From NCBI GenBank assembly GCA_902805475.1, contig CADCSX010000009.1, forward strand, positions 558,001 to 622,000: 64,000 bases of DNA, read 5' to 3'. The stretch is from Entonaema liquescens. Lineage: Eukaryota > Ascomycota > Sordariomycetes > Xylariales > Xylariaceae. Under the pieces are notes generated by a model that saw nothing but the letters and a program-made list of their open reading frames with translations, was not told the origin of the DNA and made no database searches. Below are positions 34,939 to 45,243 of the stretch, in pieces. How positions within the stretch are numbered: position 1 is the stretch's first letter; each line of letters begins with the position of its first letter. The position numbers and the translations under genes are program-made.

Positions 34939-36804
34939 TTATGGCTTCCATCTCCAACCGGGGTGTTTCCACTCGAGACTCTCAATCTGCGCCTGCGACA
35001 ACCCTTCCAACTCCTTAGCGATGTCCAGCTTCTCGCGTCTTTTGTTGTCCGCCTTCATCCAGAACAAGGTCGCGGTAGTTACAACAAGCAGCGTACTAGA
35101 GGCGGCAAGGTTCAAACCGTTGCCAATGGGATAGTCCGGTCCGTCCCAGGATAGATACGACCAGGTAGCAATGAGGCCACCAAGGGCTCCGAATGTCATG
35201 TTGGTCGCAAGACTCACACTACGCGACGTGTCGCTGACAACTTGTGCTGCTACTTGCGCGTTGCTCAGAGCTCCCACGGCAAAACAGCTGATGGCGGTGA
35301 AAAAGGTTGCTGCGTACCTCACCTTGGGGTCGGTGCTCGCTAGGAACATGATGTAACCCATCATCGTCAAGGGGGCGGTGAGTATCAGGAAGACCTGTCG
35401 CCTATCCATGCGCCAGCTCATAAGCGGGATAACAATTTCGAAAGCAGCACCAACTACATACGGCGGGACCGTATATAGCTGCTTCTGGACCGTAGTGTAA
35501 TCAGGATAAATGTTAGCTACGATGGTGGGTGTAAAAAATGCTAGGCCTTGAACGGTGATGCTACGGTTTTCAAGTCAGCAATCGGAGAAAGATAAAAGCT
35601 TAGAGTTTTCAAACTAGGAAAATAGTAATAGAGTGAGTAGAATATACGTACTTATTAAGTAGAAAGACGAAACTAGTCGACAGGACGACAGGGTTGAAAA
35701 AACCTAACCACAGTTTCTGGTGGTCCGTCTTGTCAAGAACAACGGTCTGCGCTAGACGTTCTGACTTAACACGGGCGATCGCTAGATTCTTTTCCTCGGG
35801 ACTGAGCCAGCGTGCCGTCTCAGGGCGATCGGTAAGCGTGATAAACGAGATCAATGATAGCCCCATCGTGATGATACCTTCGACCAAGAATATCATACGC
35901 CAAGCCGTAACACTGCCGATGTTGGACAGACTTAGAAGACTATTATATCTAAGTCAGCAACTACCTCACTTGAAAATTCCAGATGGCTTGATGTTTCGCC
36001 TAAATCATTTTGAAAACGAAAGTTAAACCAAGTGAGGGACTAATCATACGTACCCAGAAGCGATCAACCCTCCAAATGCACCAGCCAGCGGCGCCATAAC
36101 AACGAAAAGGGAGATCCGGAAAACCAATTCGGAGCGTCGGTACCACCGGGATAGGTAGTAAGACATGCCGGGCATCATGCCGGCCTCGAAGACGCCAAGC
36201 AGGAAACGGACGCCGCAAGCTGCCGGCAAGTCCTTAACAAAGGCCATGCCAAGAGAGGACACGCCGAAGCCGAGACACAGAATCGGGATGACCCAGCCGG
36301 GACCAATCCATTTACACGCCAGGTTAGACGGGACCTCGAAGAGGCAGTAGCTTATATAGAAGACGGAGAGAAGCATGTTGTAGTCGTTCCCCTTCATGCC
36401 CAGGTCTTTCTCGAGCCCGGCGAGTCTTGCATTTCCTGTAGCTCGGTAAGTACGGAACAAGCCAAGAAGAGTTCAGCTAGTTGCGAGAGTAGATAGCGTA
36501 CCTATGTTTGAGCGGTCGATGAAGCAGAAGAGATATAAGATAGACACCGTCGGGACTATCATCCAATCTATCTTGGTCCGAAGCTTCCTCTCGGCCTCGC
36601 GGTCGAACTCTGTGACGGCCTCTCCGCGACTACGATCCCAACGCTAGGTCAGCTACGCGCTCCCTTACTAGGCTCTGCACCATCTCACCTGTCGGTTGCT
36701 GCCACGCCCTCTTCCGCAGCGACGTGGAGATCCTTCTCAACGCGCTCTTCCTGAGAGATATTTCCCTCTTCCTTACCGGAAGAGTTGCCGTCGAAGATCG
36801 ACAT
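34939..36804 (-). CDS. MFS transporter, anion:cation symporter (TNA1/DAL5-like) family
   Basis: A plasma-membrane permease of the fungal allantoate/nicotinate type. Exons (high to low): 36689-36804, 36502-36643, 36054-36435, 35652-35939 and 34939-35560. Family landmarks are 'DWMIVPTVSILYLFCFIDRSNIGNA' split across exons, 'SVFYISYCLFEVPSN' (helix 2), 'GVFEAGMMPGMSYYLSRWY', 'TDRPETARWLSPEE' in the central loop, and a hydrophilic tail 'LEWKHPGWRWKP'. The last three introns join in perfect phase. The first does not: exon 1 ends with two extra bases, whereas exon 2 needs phase 0, so one base appears missing or the first exon is misassigned. About 516 residues if repaired. The substrate is unknown; the neighbouring P450 hints at a shared metabolic task. 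Confidence 0.88.
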
Positions 36805-36827
36805 TGTCGGCCGCGATTTCTGGTGTG

Positions 36828-36830
36828 TTT

Positions 36831-36869
<39 letters not shown>
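36828..36869. repeat. Microsatellite (ttct)n
   Basis: About ten tetranucleotide units immediately upstream of the MFS start codon, in its presumed 5' leader. Confidence 0.9.
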
Positions 36870-37832
36870 GGTCCAACCCAGTTGAACGAAGAGAAGAGAA
36901 TAAGAAAAAAGAAGAAAGAAGGATTAGTCAATGGGAAAGAGGGAGAAGGGAAGGGCCCGAATGAAAAGTCGTCGAAAGGATTAAGCTTATGGGCGCCTGA
37001 AGGACTTTATTGATGGGAGCAATTTATTTGGAGTTGCACAGATGCAAAAGTTACGTATGTACGTTGCTCTGCAGGGTACCTACCTATGGATATGGATATG
37101 GATATGGGCATCCTGGTAGGGTAGGGTAGGGTGCCAAAGAGTTAATCCTTCAGATAGGAGAGAGTCTTTGTGACACTGTATTAGTAAAAGCTCTGTGTAT
37201 CTTGGTCAACGTTACGGGGACGCGGGGGCACTGTTTAATACCTAGATTGTTGATCACGTTTGTGTTTAGTTTCCCTAGAGATATAACTACCGCTACCTAT
37301 GATATAATAACTATTAACAATTTAACAAACCTAGTTGCTGTAGTTAGGAGAAACAACCGGGGGGGGGGACTGATTCTGGAGAAGCTTGGGCTTAATTGTC
37401 GGAGTGTTGTCAAATCATGAAGAGGCAAAGACAAGGTCACATACATATCAGGATTACCGGGGTAACTGTTGCACTCGGCATTGGTACACAATGGAGTCAA
37501 GAATGGGGAGGGAGGGGAAGGGTGTGTGTTGTTTGTAAGCGTGAACCCCAACCTTGTCAAACTTCCTCTTATTATGGTATCCCTTGAATACGGAGAGGAC
37601 TTAAAATACTTCACTCTAGCCAATCATAACTGAGAGAAAAGGATTTCTTATAATTGCTTGTGGGAAAAGTCCCTCACTGCTCACTGCTCAAACTTATCGG
37701 AACTCTTTCTGTTTATGTTATGGGGTTTAGTCTGAAGTTGGTGTCGCCCCCCGGGAAAGCTCCATTATCTTTCTTTATGTGTACTTCGTCGGATATTATG
37801 CAGATCGGAGTTAAGATGACTCAAAACTTTGC

Positions 37833-37882
37833 TTCTTTTTTTTTTCTTTTTTTTTCTTTTTTTTTCTTTTTTTTTCTTTTTT
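37833..37882. repeat. T-rich microsatellite (ttttttttc)n
   Basis: Four to five units of about nine Ts and one C. Confidence 0.85.
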
Positions 37883-38139
37883 AGGAAACCAATAATGAAC
37901 GAGAGTTCATACCGTATCCGTGGTATTCCCTTTTATATGAATAGCAAACATTTATCAAAGCAGATTAGGAACGGTAACACAACATCAAGCCCTACGAGAG
38001 TTTCGACCATGTACAACACAATAGCTTTCAGTCCTTTGGGATTTGTTAGCCTGCAGCGGCCCGCGCATGCCAAGCTTCGGGGATTCAGGGGTTTGTAATT
38101 TGATCTGATCTCAGATACCTAAACATATAACTAATATAG

Positions 38140-38363
38140 TTACAACAGCGAAGCTAACTTCCCCACACTCTCCCAGAGGTGCTTGGCGATAGCTTCTTCT
38201 TTAGCTTCTAGAATTAATTGCTTAGTATAGTAAAAACGCCTGTCGGGAGTGGGAGGCGGCATCGAACCTCTACACTAAAATGAAAAGTGGGATGTCATCT
38301 ACGTTACAGCGGTTTGATATTAATAGCTAACTACCGCCTGGGCGTCGCGGTATTTAGCCGCAT
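38140..38363 (-). CDS. Small 52-residue protein, two exons (predicted)
   Basis: A model below usual gene-finder size limits. Exon 2 (38140-38269) contains a 40-codon frame from an internal ATG at 38262. It is rich in charged helix-forming residues ('EAKEEAIAKHLWESVGKLAS') and ends in a TAA. A spliced upstream exon (38335-38363) is possible: an ATG at 38363, a gtag donor, a 65-nt intron and a tag acceptor at 38270 join it in frame. No family is recognised. The C-terminal half would form an amphipathic helix. Codon composition and the clean helix pattern are the evidence; expression is untested. Confidence 0.4.
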
Positions 38364-38887
38364 GTGTGTTTAGAAACCCGGGATCAGCCAAGACTTTAAG
38401 CTTGAGGGTAAGCTGCATTCAAGGCTGTCCAACTGGATGACGAACCGCCCGTCTGGCTGTCCCGATTCCGAGCTGTCCCACATGGAACCCTCGGGGATGT
38501 GCAGTAGTATTACCTAGTTTGATCCCGGTTCCGAAGTTGAGCACCGGCATTGACCTGGAAAGCTCGGAAGCTTTCCGTAACTTGACGGATACACGCAGAT
38601 ATATCGTTAGTATTCGCTTAGTTGAGCATTACGCGATAACCTCCCCTTTATGACTAACACTTAGGCCGAAGGGTAGATACCTATGTCGGCCTCCGTCAAG
38701 ATGAATCAGCGTTCTGCTGATTTAACACGGACGCCCTTCGGACCGTTAGTTGGACTCCCGGAAAGTTTGATAACTGCGATCTCATTACACAGGGATAAAG
38801 CAGCTATAGAAAGATATTTAATATTATCATATTCCGTGCCGTAATTAAGATAGGCAATTGATGTTTCGGGCTGCCTACTAACTACGA
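38364..38887. other. Intergenic
   Basis: Spacer holding the 3' flank of the HTH-psq gene. An 8-bp perfect hairpin (ggaaagct / agctttcc, 4-nt loop) lies at 38557-38576. No gene seen. Confidence 0.35.
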
Positions 38888-39640
38888 CTAGGTAGTCCCG
38901 GTAACATTGTAGCAAAGCTCGTCCAAATCAACGATCGGCTCAAACGAGCTCACGGAAAACTCCATGTTAGAATCCGTCTTCTGACTCCTTTTCGTCTTAG
39001 GCTCCTTAGGTTCCCATTCTAGAATTTCGACCTGAGGATACCTCCTCATCCAATGTACAATCCACTGCTTCCCAAGCTTCTTATCCGATCCCTGTTTGCT
39101 CAACACCCGCTCTGCAAGACTGAACAATTCGTCCTTGGTCGCTGGGCATCCCAAGGCTGATTGAGCAGTCGCCCAGTCAGCGAGAAGACCTTCTTGTCTG
39201 AGGGTTAGCCGAGACAGCTCGCTACGGAGGTTCTTTGGTGCTCGACCCCGTGTCCGCGCGTTTAGATGACTGGCTGGTACGCCAAATCGCCTGGCTGCTT
39301 CACCGATCTTATCCCCATTCTGGACTGCTTCAATAGCACTTGCCATATCACTCTCAGTCCACTGGTACCTGGTCCGTAGCTTGTTCTCTTCATCCGACTT
39401 GCGAGGCGGTGGTTTAGGCCTTTTGTCACCTAAGCGCTCCGCCAATGTAGTCTTGGGAACGCTGAATCTAATAGAAGCTTGACGCAGCGAGAGGCCCTCT
39501 TGTGTAATGGCTTGTTCTGCTCTCGCCATGTCATCTTCCGAGTAGGCACGGTATTTGGCACCGCTCCTCGGGTGGCCCGACAGGTTTGGCGGTGCTATAT
39601 AAAGTGGTATTTGCATGACAGCTGTATCCGATAGATCCAT
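38888..39640 (-). CDS. HTH psq-type / CENP-B-type DNA-binding protein (pogo-transposase-like N-terminal half)
   Basis: A 250-residue single-exon protein with three helix-turn-helix modules. Two pipsqueak-like HTHs lie at about residues 31-70 ('LSLRQASIRFSVPKTTLAERL') and 90-128 ('GEAARRFGVPASHLNAR'). A CENP-B-type HTH lies at about 142-205 ('LTLRQEGLLADWATAQSALG' and 'GKQWIVHWMRRYPQVE'). This is the DNA-binding arrangement of Fot1/pogo transposases, but the DDE endonuclease that should follow is absent: the protein ends after 45 further residues and no DDE-like frame lies downstream. It is therefore either a domesticated transposase-derived regulator or a short member of the same family. No terminal inverted repeats were noticed. 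Confidence 0.82.
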   Translation of the reverse strand: MDLSDTAVMQIPLYIAPPNLSGHPRSGAKYRAYSEDDMARAEQAITQEGLSLRQASIRFSVPKTTLAERLGDKRPKPPPRKSDEENKLRTRYQWTESDMASAIEAVQNGDKIGEAARRFGVPASHLNARTRGRAPKNLRSELSRLTLRQEGLLADWATAQSALGCPATKDELFSLAERVLSKQGSDKKLGKQWIVHWMRRYPQVEILEWEPKEPKTKRSQKTDSNMEFSVSSFEPIVDLDELCYNVTGTT

Positions 39641-40353
39641 GGCAAATGTCGATGCATTAAATATTATTATGAAAGGGGATAATTATCGATTAATTCTCTT
39701 AATAGAAGACGTTAATTGATTGAAACGTATTCTTCTTCGTGAAGTCAAGATAGCCATCAAGATAGATGATTTGTGACAGAATGTGTCCCAATTCCAGGAT
39801 TTGAGTGATGCAGTAAGTGCTACAATACGATGATCATTTACTAAGGGAGGTAAAGTCGGGACACGTGAAAGTCCGCGTATAATGGGGTTACATTCTTGTC
39901 ATACGTCTTTAGACCTTGGGGCGAATTTCAAGTATATGGATTTATGGATTTATGGAAGTTAGGCATGTAATTTCGCAATTGAAAGTTGAGAGAATTGAAG
40001 TTTCTTAGCTAAGAATAGGGGTAGGTACCTTTCTAGTCTCTTATAAAAAGTCATGGTAATCGTGTAGGTAGGTACTTTAGGTATATTTCATGACATTATC
40101 TGTTCAACACTGTAAACATGGGCAGATGGCGGGTAAATTACTCCCATTAACATCAACTTATTTCGCCTATTGTCTGCCTCACGTCCCCCTTCCCCAGGAC
40201 TGCTGCTATCGGCTACCAGCAACCGACTACGTTTCCTGCTGGTAGGATATGATGATCTACCATGGTCCAACGCGGACTGAACCTTCTCTCCGCTATCATC
40301 GACCCTGAATAGACGTGTAGTAATTCAATTCTCTTAAAGAGCCAAATGCCATT
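39641..40353. other. Intergenic
   Basis: About 700 bases between two minus-strand genes: HTH-psq promoter and YIP1 3' UTR. GGTACCT/TAGGTAGG motifs are near 40022-40080. No gene. Confidence 0.4.
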
Positions 40354-41342
40354 TCATGACACACCTGCCGCCTTGCCCAAGCTACCAGATCCTCGGCTGC
40401 TGAAGATGCTCATAATACCAAAGCCGACATAGAATAACATCAATGGGTATGCCACCAAAGCCCTCATTTGCATCATTCGGCCAACCGCGCAAAACATACC
40501 ACTTGCACTGGTTGTGCACCAAACAATTGCCGCACTGGTTAAGATGTAACCAAGCGGGCCATCCATTGGTATAGCAATTCCGATTAGACTCGTCATAACT
40601 AGTGGCAGCAAGCAGTACCCCAGCACACTTGCGCTCCTCGCAAATGTCAAAGTGTTGCTTAAGTGCCCCTTAGCATCGTCTCTGCCGCCCGCGTTGGGAT
40701 CGCCGGGGTAACTAGGGGCGGAAGGATATGCGGCTTGTGCGGGTGATGTGGCACTGGTGCCGTCGGGAGACATGAGCGATAAAATTGTGTGTAGCGCAAC
40801 CGATCCCATCAGCGCCAATCCGTAAATGTATCCGAAGTGTACCTTGCCGCTAAAGAGGAGGAATGTGCCGAACAGGAAGAAGAAGAGGATGGGACCGCCG
40901 AGGTCTGAGTCGTCCATGATGTGTTGATCTATACGTCCGAAAGGGTTAAGAACTGCTAAAGTCTGAAGAAAATTAGTTAGTATTGTTGCCAGACGGATGG
41001 AATTCAAGTTGTCCGAGAACTTACCTTAGACCAGATGTGGTCGAAGTTGATTCCTAATTCTTCCAGCAAAGGCGGCTCTCCATCATATCCTTCCGTAGAG
41101 AAAGCGGCGAGCCAGCCCGTCCGTAAACCACCCTGTTCCCCCATCCTCCCGCTTACACCAGGCGTGGCGCCGAAACCATATCCACCAGGATTGGGCGTTG
41201 GCGCGCCATAGCCGTATGATTGCGCCGGTGTTCCCTGACCTGGTATACTAGGGGAATATGACGAAGGGTAGAATTGAAGGTTCTGCGCGGCCGCTCCGCC
41301 GCCAAATTGGGTTGGAGGGGGTGCGCCGTAGTATTGCGACAT
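40354..41342 (-). CDS. YIP1: YIP1-family Golgi/ER membrane protein
   Basis: A conserved Yip1/YIPF5-type protein, which binds Rab GTPases (Ypt1/Ypt31 in yeast) and works in ER-to-Golgi vesicle traffic. Exons 41025-41342 and 40354-40962 join across a 62-nt intron (gtaagt donor, actaac branch, cttcag acceptor) in phase 0 to give 308 residues. The N-terminal ~80 residues are Gly/Pro/Tyr/Gln-rich. The family motif follows: 'GEPPLLEELGINFDHIWSK', then 'VLNPFGRIDQHIMDDSDLGGP'. Five membrane segments occupy the C-terminal half. A Ser/Pro/Gly-rich loop with 'GGRDDAKGHLS' between the second and third segments is longer than in yeast. Confidence 0.93.
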
Positions 41343-41960
41343 GCTTTGTGGACTTGTACTCGAAGCAGTTCTGATGTGGGAGTAATCGATTTCGAAGATG
41401 GGTGTGTTTAAAAGGGTAGGGATATAAAAACTGGTATAGGTAAATACAAAGGATGAAAGAGGTGATAGAGAGAGAAAACAGTTGGAGTTGAAAATGGCGT
41501 GAAGAGGCCGTGAGACGTATTCGAAGTGTTCGTCACGAAATTGATTTGTACTTCAGATAGTTTGACGGATCGCCAAAATTGAATCTGTCTTCACCGACGT
41601 GGCTGCGAAGCTTAGATCAAGTGCGAGGTAGCTACGTAACCTCCTAGCTTACCCTGCACTTGTGGCTGGTGTAAATCTGTGGCGCTACGAAAAACCCCCC
41701 GGTTGATAGAACGGCGGGGAGAGGTACCTTCGTTATGTAGTGCCGGAGAGTCGGAGATCCAACTCCGATGTGGGCTTCTAATCATTCCGCTATCGCGACA
41801 ATTTTCGAGCTTCGGGCGACTTCTTTTTCTTTCAACACCATTAGTAGGAAGCACCTTTATCGGCTTGATCGCAAATTCCGATCTACGGATCTACTAATTT
41901 TTCAAGCATACGGGATACCGTTGCTGTGCTTCATCTCTCTACAAATCTAGAATTGCGAAT
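41343..41960. other. Divergent promoter region, YIP1 / PAM16
   Basis: About 600 bases shared by the two divergent housekeeping genes. A pyrimidine-rich stretch precedes the PAM16 start. No other feature supported. Confidence 0.4.
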
Positions 41961-42468
41961 ATGGTACGTTAATGAAGGAAATTTTTTAAACCGAGAAAAA
42001 TCCAACTTTGCGCCACCGATAATTGCCGCTAACAATCGTAACTAGGCGCATCGCATCATAACACAGATCGTCGTAGTCGGCAGCCGAGTACTCGGCCGTG
42101 CCTTTGCAGAAGCCTACAAACAGGCGCAAGCTTCCTCCAATTATGCTCGAGCGCAAGCTAAAATAAACCCGAACGGTACTTCGGCTAGGGCGAGCCTCTC
42201 AAGTGGCATGACCTTGGATGAGGCATGTAAGATCTTAAACGTCAAGCCACCACAAGGCGGGCAAGCGAATATGGAGGAGGTAATGTCGCGATTCAAGAAA
42301 CTCTTCGATGCGAACGATCCACAAAAAGGAGGAAGTTTCTATCTGCAGAGCAAAGTCTTAAGAGCGAGGGAACGTATAGAAGCCGAGGTTAGGCCAGCGA
42401 TGGAAAAAGCCGCACAAGAGGCTGAGATAAAAGAGGGATGGAAACCCAAGATGTACAAGGACCGGTAG
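41961..42468 (+). CDS. PAM16: PAM16/TIM16, J-like subunit of the mitochondrial import motor
   Basis: A regulatory subunit of the TIM23 presequence-translocase motor that pairs with the J-protein Pam18 at the inner membrane. The start codon forms an exon by itself: ATG at 41961-41963 is followed at once by a gtacgt donor. An 82-nt intron with a gctaaca branch leads to exon 2 at 42046, which begins 'AHRIITQIVVVGSRVLGRAF'. Family hallmarks follow: 'AEAYKQAQASSNYA', and a degenerate J domain 'MTLDEACKILNVKPPQGG', then 'RFKKLFDANDPQKGGSFYLQ', in which the J-protein HPD is replaced. The total is 141 residues, normal for the family. The closest in-frame ATG without this intron (42208) would lose the conserved N-terminus. 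Confidence 0.95.
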
Positions 42469-42933
42469 CGAGATCGACTTGAAGGAAGAATAGGAGTTTT
42501 ACTCGAGGATGAGTTCGGTGTCACGGAAAATATGGCACTACATTATACGCAATTATTTACGAAAAAGCATCTTCACTCGACTGTGGCATGGCATGGCCTG
42601 GCGTTATATTATTTGGGACTTTTGACGCATTCAAGGACCGGTCCGTTCCTGGTCGGAGTTAGACGAGAGACGACGCTGCCTGTACTATTGTAATCATTGT
42701 ATATTACCTATCAAAATGGGGAGACGAGATATAAGGGTTCCTCGTGTATGTAAGAGGTGCCGGATGAGCCCCCTACAGGCGAATACAAAATGGTCTTCTA
42801 TCAATAGCTTCACGCTTATAGATATGTATGTGCAGTTCTCAACCCGCCATCTTCTGTATGTCGTGGAATAGTATTGAAAGATCAACGGACAAGTCTATAT
42901 GATATCATGTAATCGCTCCCTCGTATGCAGTAT
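42469..42933. other. Intergenic, convergent 3' ends
   Basis: Shared 3' region of PAM16 and the biotin ligase gene. Nothing else seen. Confidence 0.4.
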
Positions 42934-44964
42934 TTATATTTTTCTCTTCACCAAACCCCTGAAGAAATCAAAACTATTTTCATCGCTTTGTAACGCCCAT
43001 ACCTTCCCAGTTGGCCGATCATCGCTTCCTAGCTCTTCTGCTCTCAGCATGCCCCAGTCGCTAGTAATACCCACTATCCTGGCTTTCACTCCGCCTTGAG
43101 CCTCGAGGTTAACTATCTGGCGACCATGTAGCCAGTGTGCGTAGTAAGCACCTTCCATATCTCTTGTGAACCCTCTCCGTACGAACGTTTTATATAGAGC
43201 CTCTAGACGAGTAATAATGCCTGCTGTGAGCTTCTCGATTCGGAATGGCGCAAGATGCGACGGGAGCAAGGCGTCGAGAGAAGTGGTGGGACGCCCGTTC
43301 GTCGCATTGATTCCGATGCCGAGGACGATTTGATAAGCCCCTGCCGAATAATTGCAATTGGATAGGATGCCACCAATCTTTACATAAGACGGGGGGGACG
43401 AAGAAGGCTGTCTCGGGTCCTGCGCGTAAATGTCATTCGGCCATTTTAATTTTACGGGGACTTCCTCGTAGCCCCGATCGTAGTTCTTCACTGCTTCGAC
43501 GATGGCAATCGCGGCTAGATATTGAATGAAGACAATGGGTCGACTGGGTGCAATATGAGCCGGGTGGTTGATAACGGTAGACATTATGAGTGATCCAGTG
43601 GGTGACACCCAAACATTGTTCCCGCGCCCTCGTCCCGCGACTTGCGTTGTCGCGGTAAGCGTGAATCCGGATGGTAGTTTAGAAAGGAGCTTGAAGTTTT
43701 TCTCGAGCAGCGTATTGGTGCTCGTGACAACTTCTCCGTACATTAAAAAGTCACCCCATTCTTCCGCCTCAGGTTCTGACTGCCGATAGTCTTGTAAGCT
43801 AGAATAGAACGCGCTGTGGTTAAAGTAAGGGGTTGCCTTGGCTTCCGGCCAGGCTGTCTCATGAGTTACTATGCGTTTAACAATTGTGCTATAGTCGATC
43901 ATGCCCTCACTATTTAAGTCAGGAGACTTTTGATCCGTGCTACCGTCTGGACCCAGTGCCTCTTTCAAGCCAGTGACGGACCACATGGTCTCGGGTTTTT
44001 GTAAGTGAAATGTGTCATTTTCTGCTCGGATGTATTCCTCGCCATCTTCTTTGCTAATTATATCCTCCCAGGCGTGCAATAGGTCGTCGACATCGCTACT
44101 AGAGATGGATGATAGATGTAGTCGAGATAAGGATGGCACGCCTGAAGTCTCCTGACTGACTTCCAGCCCAAGCTTGGTTAAGCATGCCTTGAGAAAGCCC
44201 GTTCGTGCATCATCGTCGGCTTTGAGTGCAGCGATGAGATCATCGTACCCTTCAACGTCGTGCTGTGGGCTTAGGTTTACAGCAGCAAATTCAGGATGTG
44301 GCCCTGTAAGTATAGCAGCACCTTGTCCAACTTTGCAGTAAACCAGGGCTGCCTTTTCACGACCACCATCGACATCAAGCTCGTCCGCGTAGCTTGCTAG
44401 TATTTCAACATCACCATTTCCACCTGGTGGGATGATAAAAGTGCCGCCGCCATTATAGTACGATGTGAACACCTCTGGGACTAACCCCGCCCCCCTGAAT
44501 GCATCCTTCACGACGTTCACACGGACTGCTCGGGCCCCCTTTTCGCTATGATACTGGAAACCTTTGAACGCGCCACCTCTACACGTACCAGGAAAGAAAG
44601 CTAGCTCTCTCGATCCAACGACTTCCATGGCCTTATTACCAACTTCGAATTCGCACCTCTTGCATCCATAGTAGCCACCAGCACAGAAACCCAAGTATGC
44701 GCCACCGCGACGTACATACTGGGATATGATTGAATTGCCTTCGCCATTGAGGACACGACAGTAGCCAAGGTCAGCACCACCTGGAAAAACGAGAAGTGCG
44801 CAAGAAGGTGCCCATGGTTCTTTTAGTAGAACGGCTTCAGTAATAGGGATGACTGCGTAGTTCGGGGAGAGAAGCCGACGGAGGGAATATATTGCATGCT
44901 TTACTGATTCAATAGTAGATCCCGTGCCAGTGTAAACAAGCACGTTGAGTTTTCTCGAGGTCAT
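42934..44964 (-). CDS. BPL1: Biotin--protein ligase
   Basis: The enzyme that attaches biotin to carboxylases (acetyl-CoA and pyruvate carboxylase). A single-exon protein of 676 residues from the ATG at 44964 ('TSRKLNVLVYTG'). The N-terminal ~280 residues are the eukaryotic BPL_N amidotransferase-like domain ('LVFPGGADLGYC', 'GGAYLGFCAGGYYG'). The C-terminal ~270 residues are the catalytic ligase core: 'TTQVAGRGRGNNVWVSPTG' with the GRGRxxxxW ATP/biotin loop, 'KLKWPNDIYA', 'KIGGILSNC' and 'GIGINATN', followed by a BPL_C domain. The frame stays open upstream to 45111. That extension is made of imperfect 12-base repeats reading as NRSWNRFW-like units and does not belong to the family, so the shorter start is preferred. 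Confidence 0.95.
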   Translation of the reverse strand: MTSRKLNVLVYTGTGSTIESVKHAIYSLRRLLSPNYAVIPITEAVLLKEPWAPSCALLVFPGGADLGYCRVLNGEGNSIISQYVRRGGAYLGFCAGGYYGCKRCEFEVGNKAMEVVGSRELAFFPGTCRGGAFKGFQYHSEKGARAVRVNVVKDAFRGAGLVPEVFTSYYNGGGTFIIPPGGNGDVEILASYADELDVDGGREKAALVYCKVGQGAAILTGPHPEFAAVNLSPQHDVEGYDDLIAALKADDDARTGFLKACLTKLGLEVSQETSGVPSLSRLHLSSISSSDVDDLLHAWEDIISKEDGEEYIRAENDTFHLQKPETMWSVTGLKEALGPDGSTDQKSPDLNSEGMIDYSTIVKRIVTHETAWPEAKATPYFNHSAFYSSLQDYRQSEPEAEEWGDFLMYGEVVTSTNTLLEKNFKLLSKLPSGFTLTATTQVAGRGRGNNVWVSPTGSLIMSTVINHPAHIAPSRPIVFIQYLAAIAIVEAVKNYDRGYEEVPVKLKWPNDIYAQDPRQPSSSPPSYVKIGGILSNCNYSAGAYQIVLGIGINATNGRPTTSLDALLPSHLAPFRIEKLTAGIITRLEALYKTFVRRGFTRDMEGAYYAHWLHGRQIVNLEAQGGVKARIVGITSDWGMLRAEELGSDDRPTGKVWALQSDENSFDFFRGLVKRKI

Positions 44965-45243
44965 GTTGGGTAAGTCTTGTTTAACTTGACTTGAAGCTGT
45001 GGTGGTCGAATGATGATAGCACAGTGTTTTATCAATGAGTCCCCCGAAGCGATTCCAGAAGCGATTCCAAGACCGGTTCCAAGACCGGTTCGGATTCCCC
45101 CGAATTTCCACCTTTTTATGCCGGCCTCTAGCGCAATTTAGCTCTTTTAATTCGCAAACACCAAACCACGCGACTTAACACCAGTAAAGACACTCCCGAG
45201 ACAACGTTGGATCTGCCTTATAATAAACCGAGAGTTATAAACA
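44965..45243. promoter_or_regulatory. Divergent promoter, BPL1 / COA4
   Basis: A 279-base intergenic stretch between the start codons of two divergent genes. A cluster of near-identical units (agcgattccag / gaccggttcca) lies at 45048-45093. Confidence 0.4.

Larger units (their letters stand above)
36805..38139. other. Intergenic region with microsatellites
   Basis: Includes the MFS 5' UTR and promoter. Contains a (ttct)n microsatellite, a ggatat repeat near 37086-37108, a g9 run near 37361-37369 and a long T/C tract. No gene seen. Confidence 0.4.

Noticed and set aside
38245..38275. B-box-like ggttcgatgcc on the minus strand, considered as a tRNA
   Set aside because: No acceptor stem, anticodon arm or A-box at the right distance; it lies in the small-gene model.
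45048..45111. Upstream start of biotin-protein ligase at 45111
   Set aside because: The added residues are repetitive and lie before the family-typical start.
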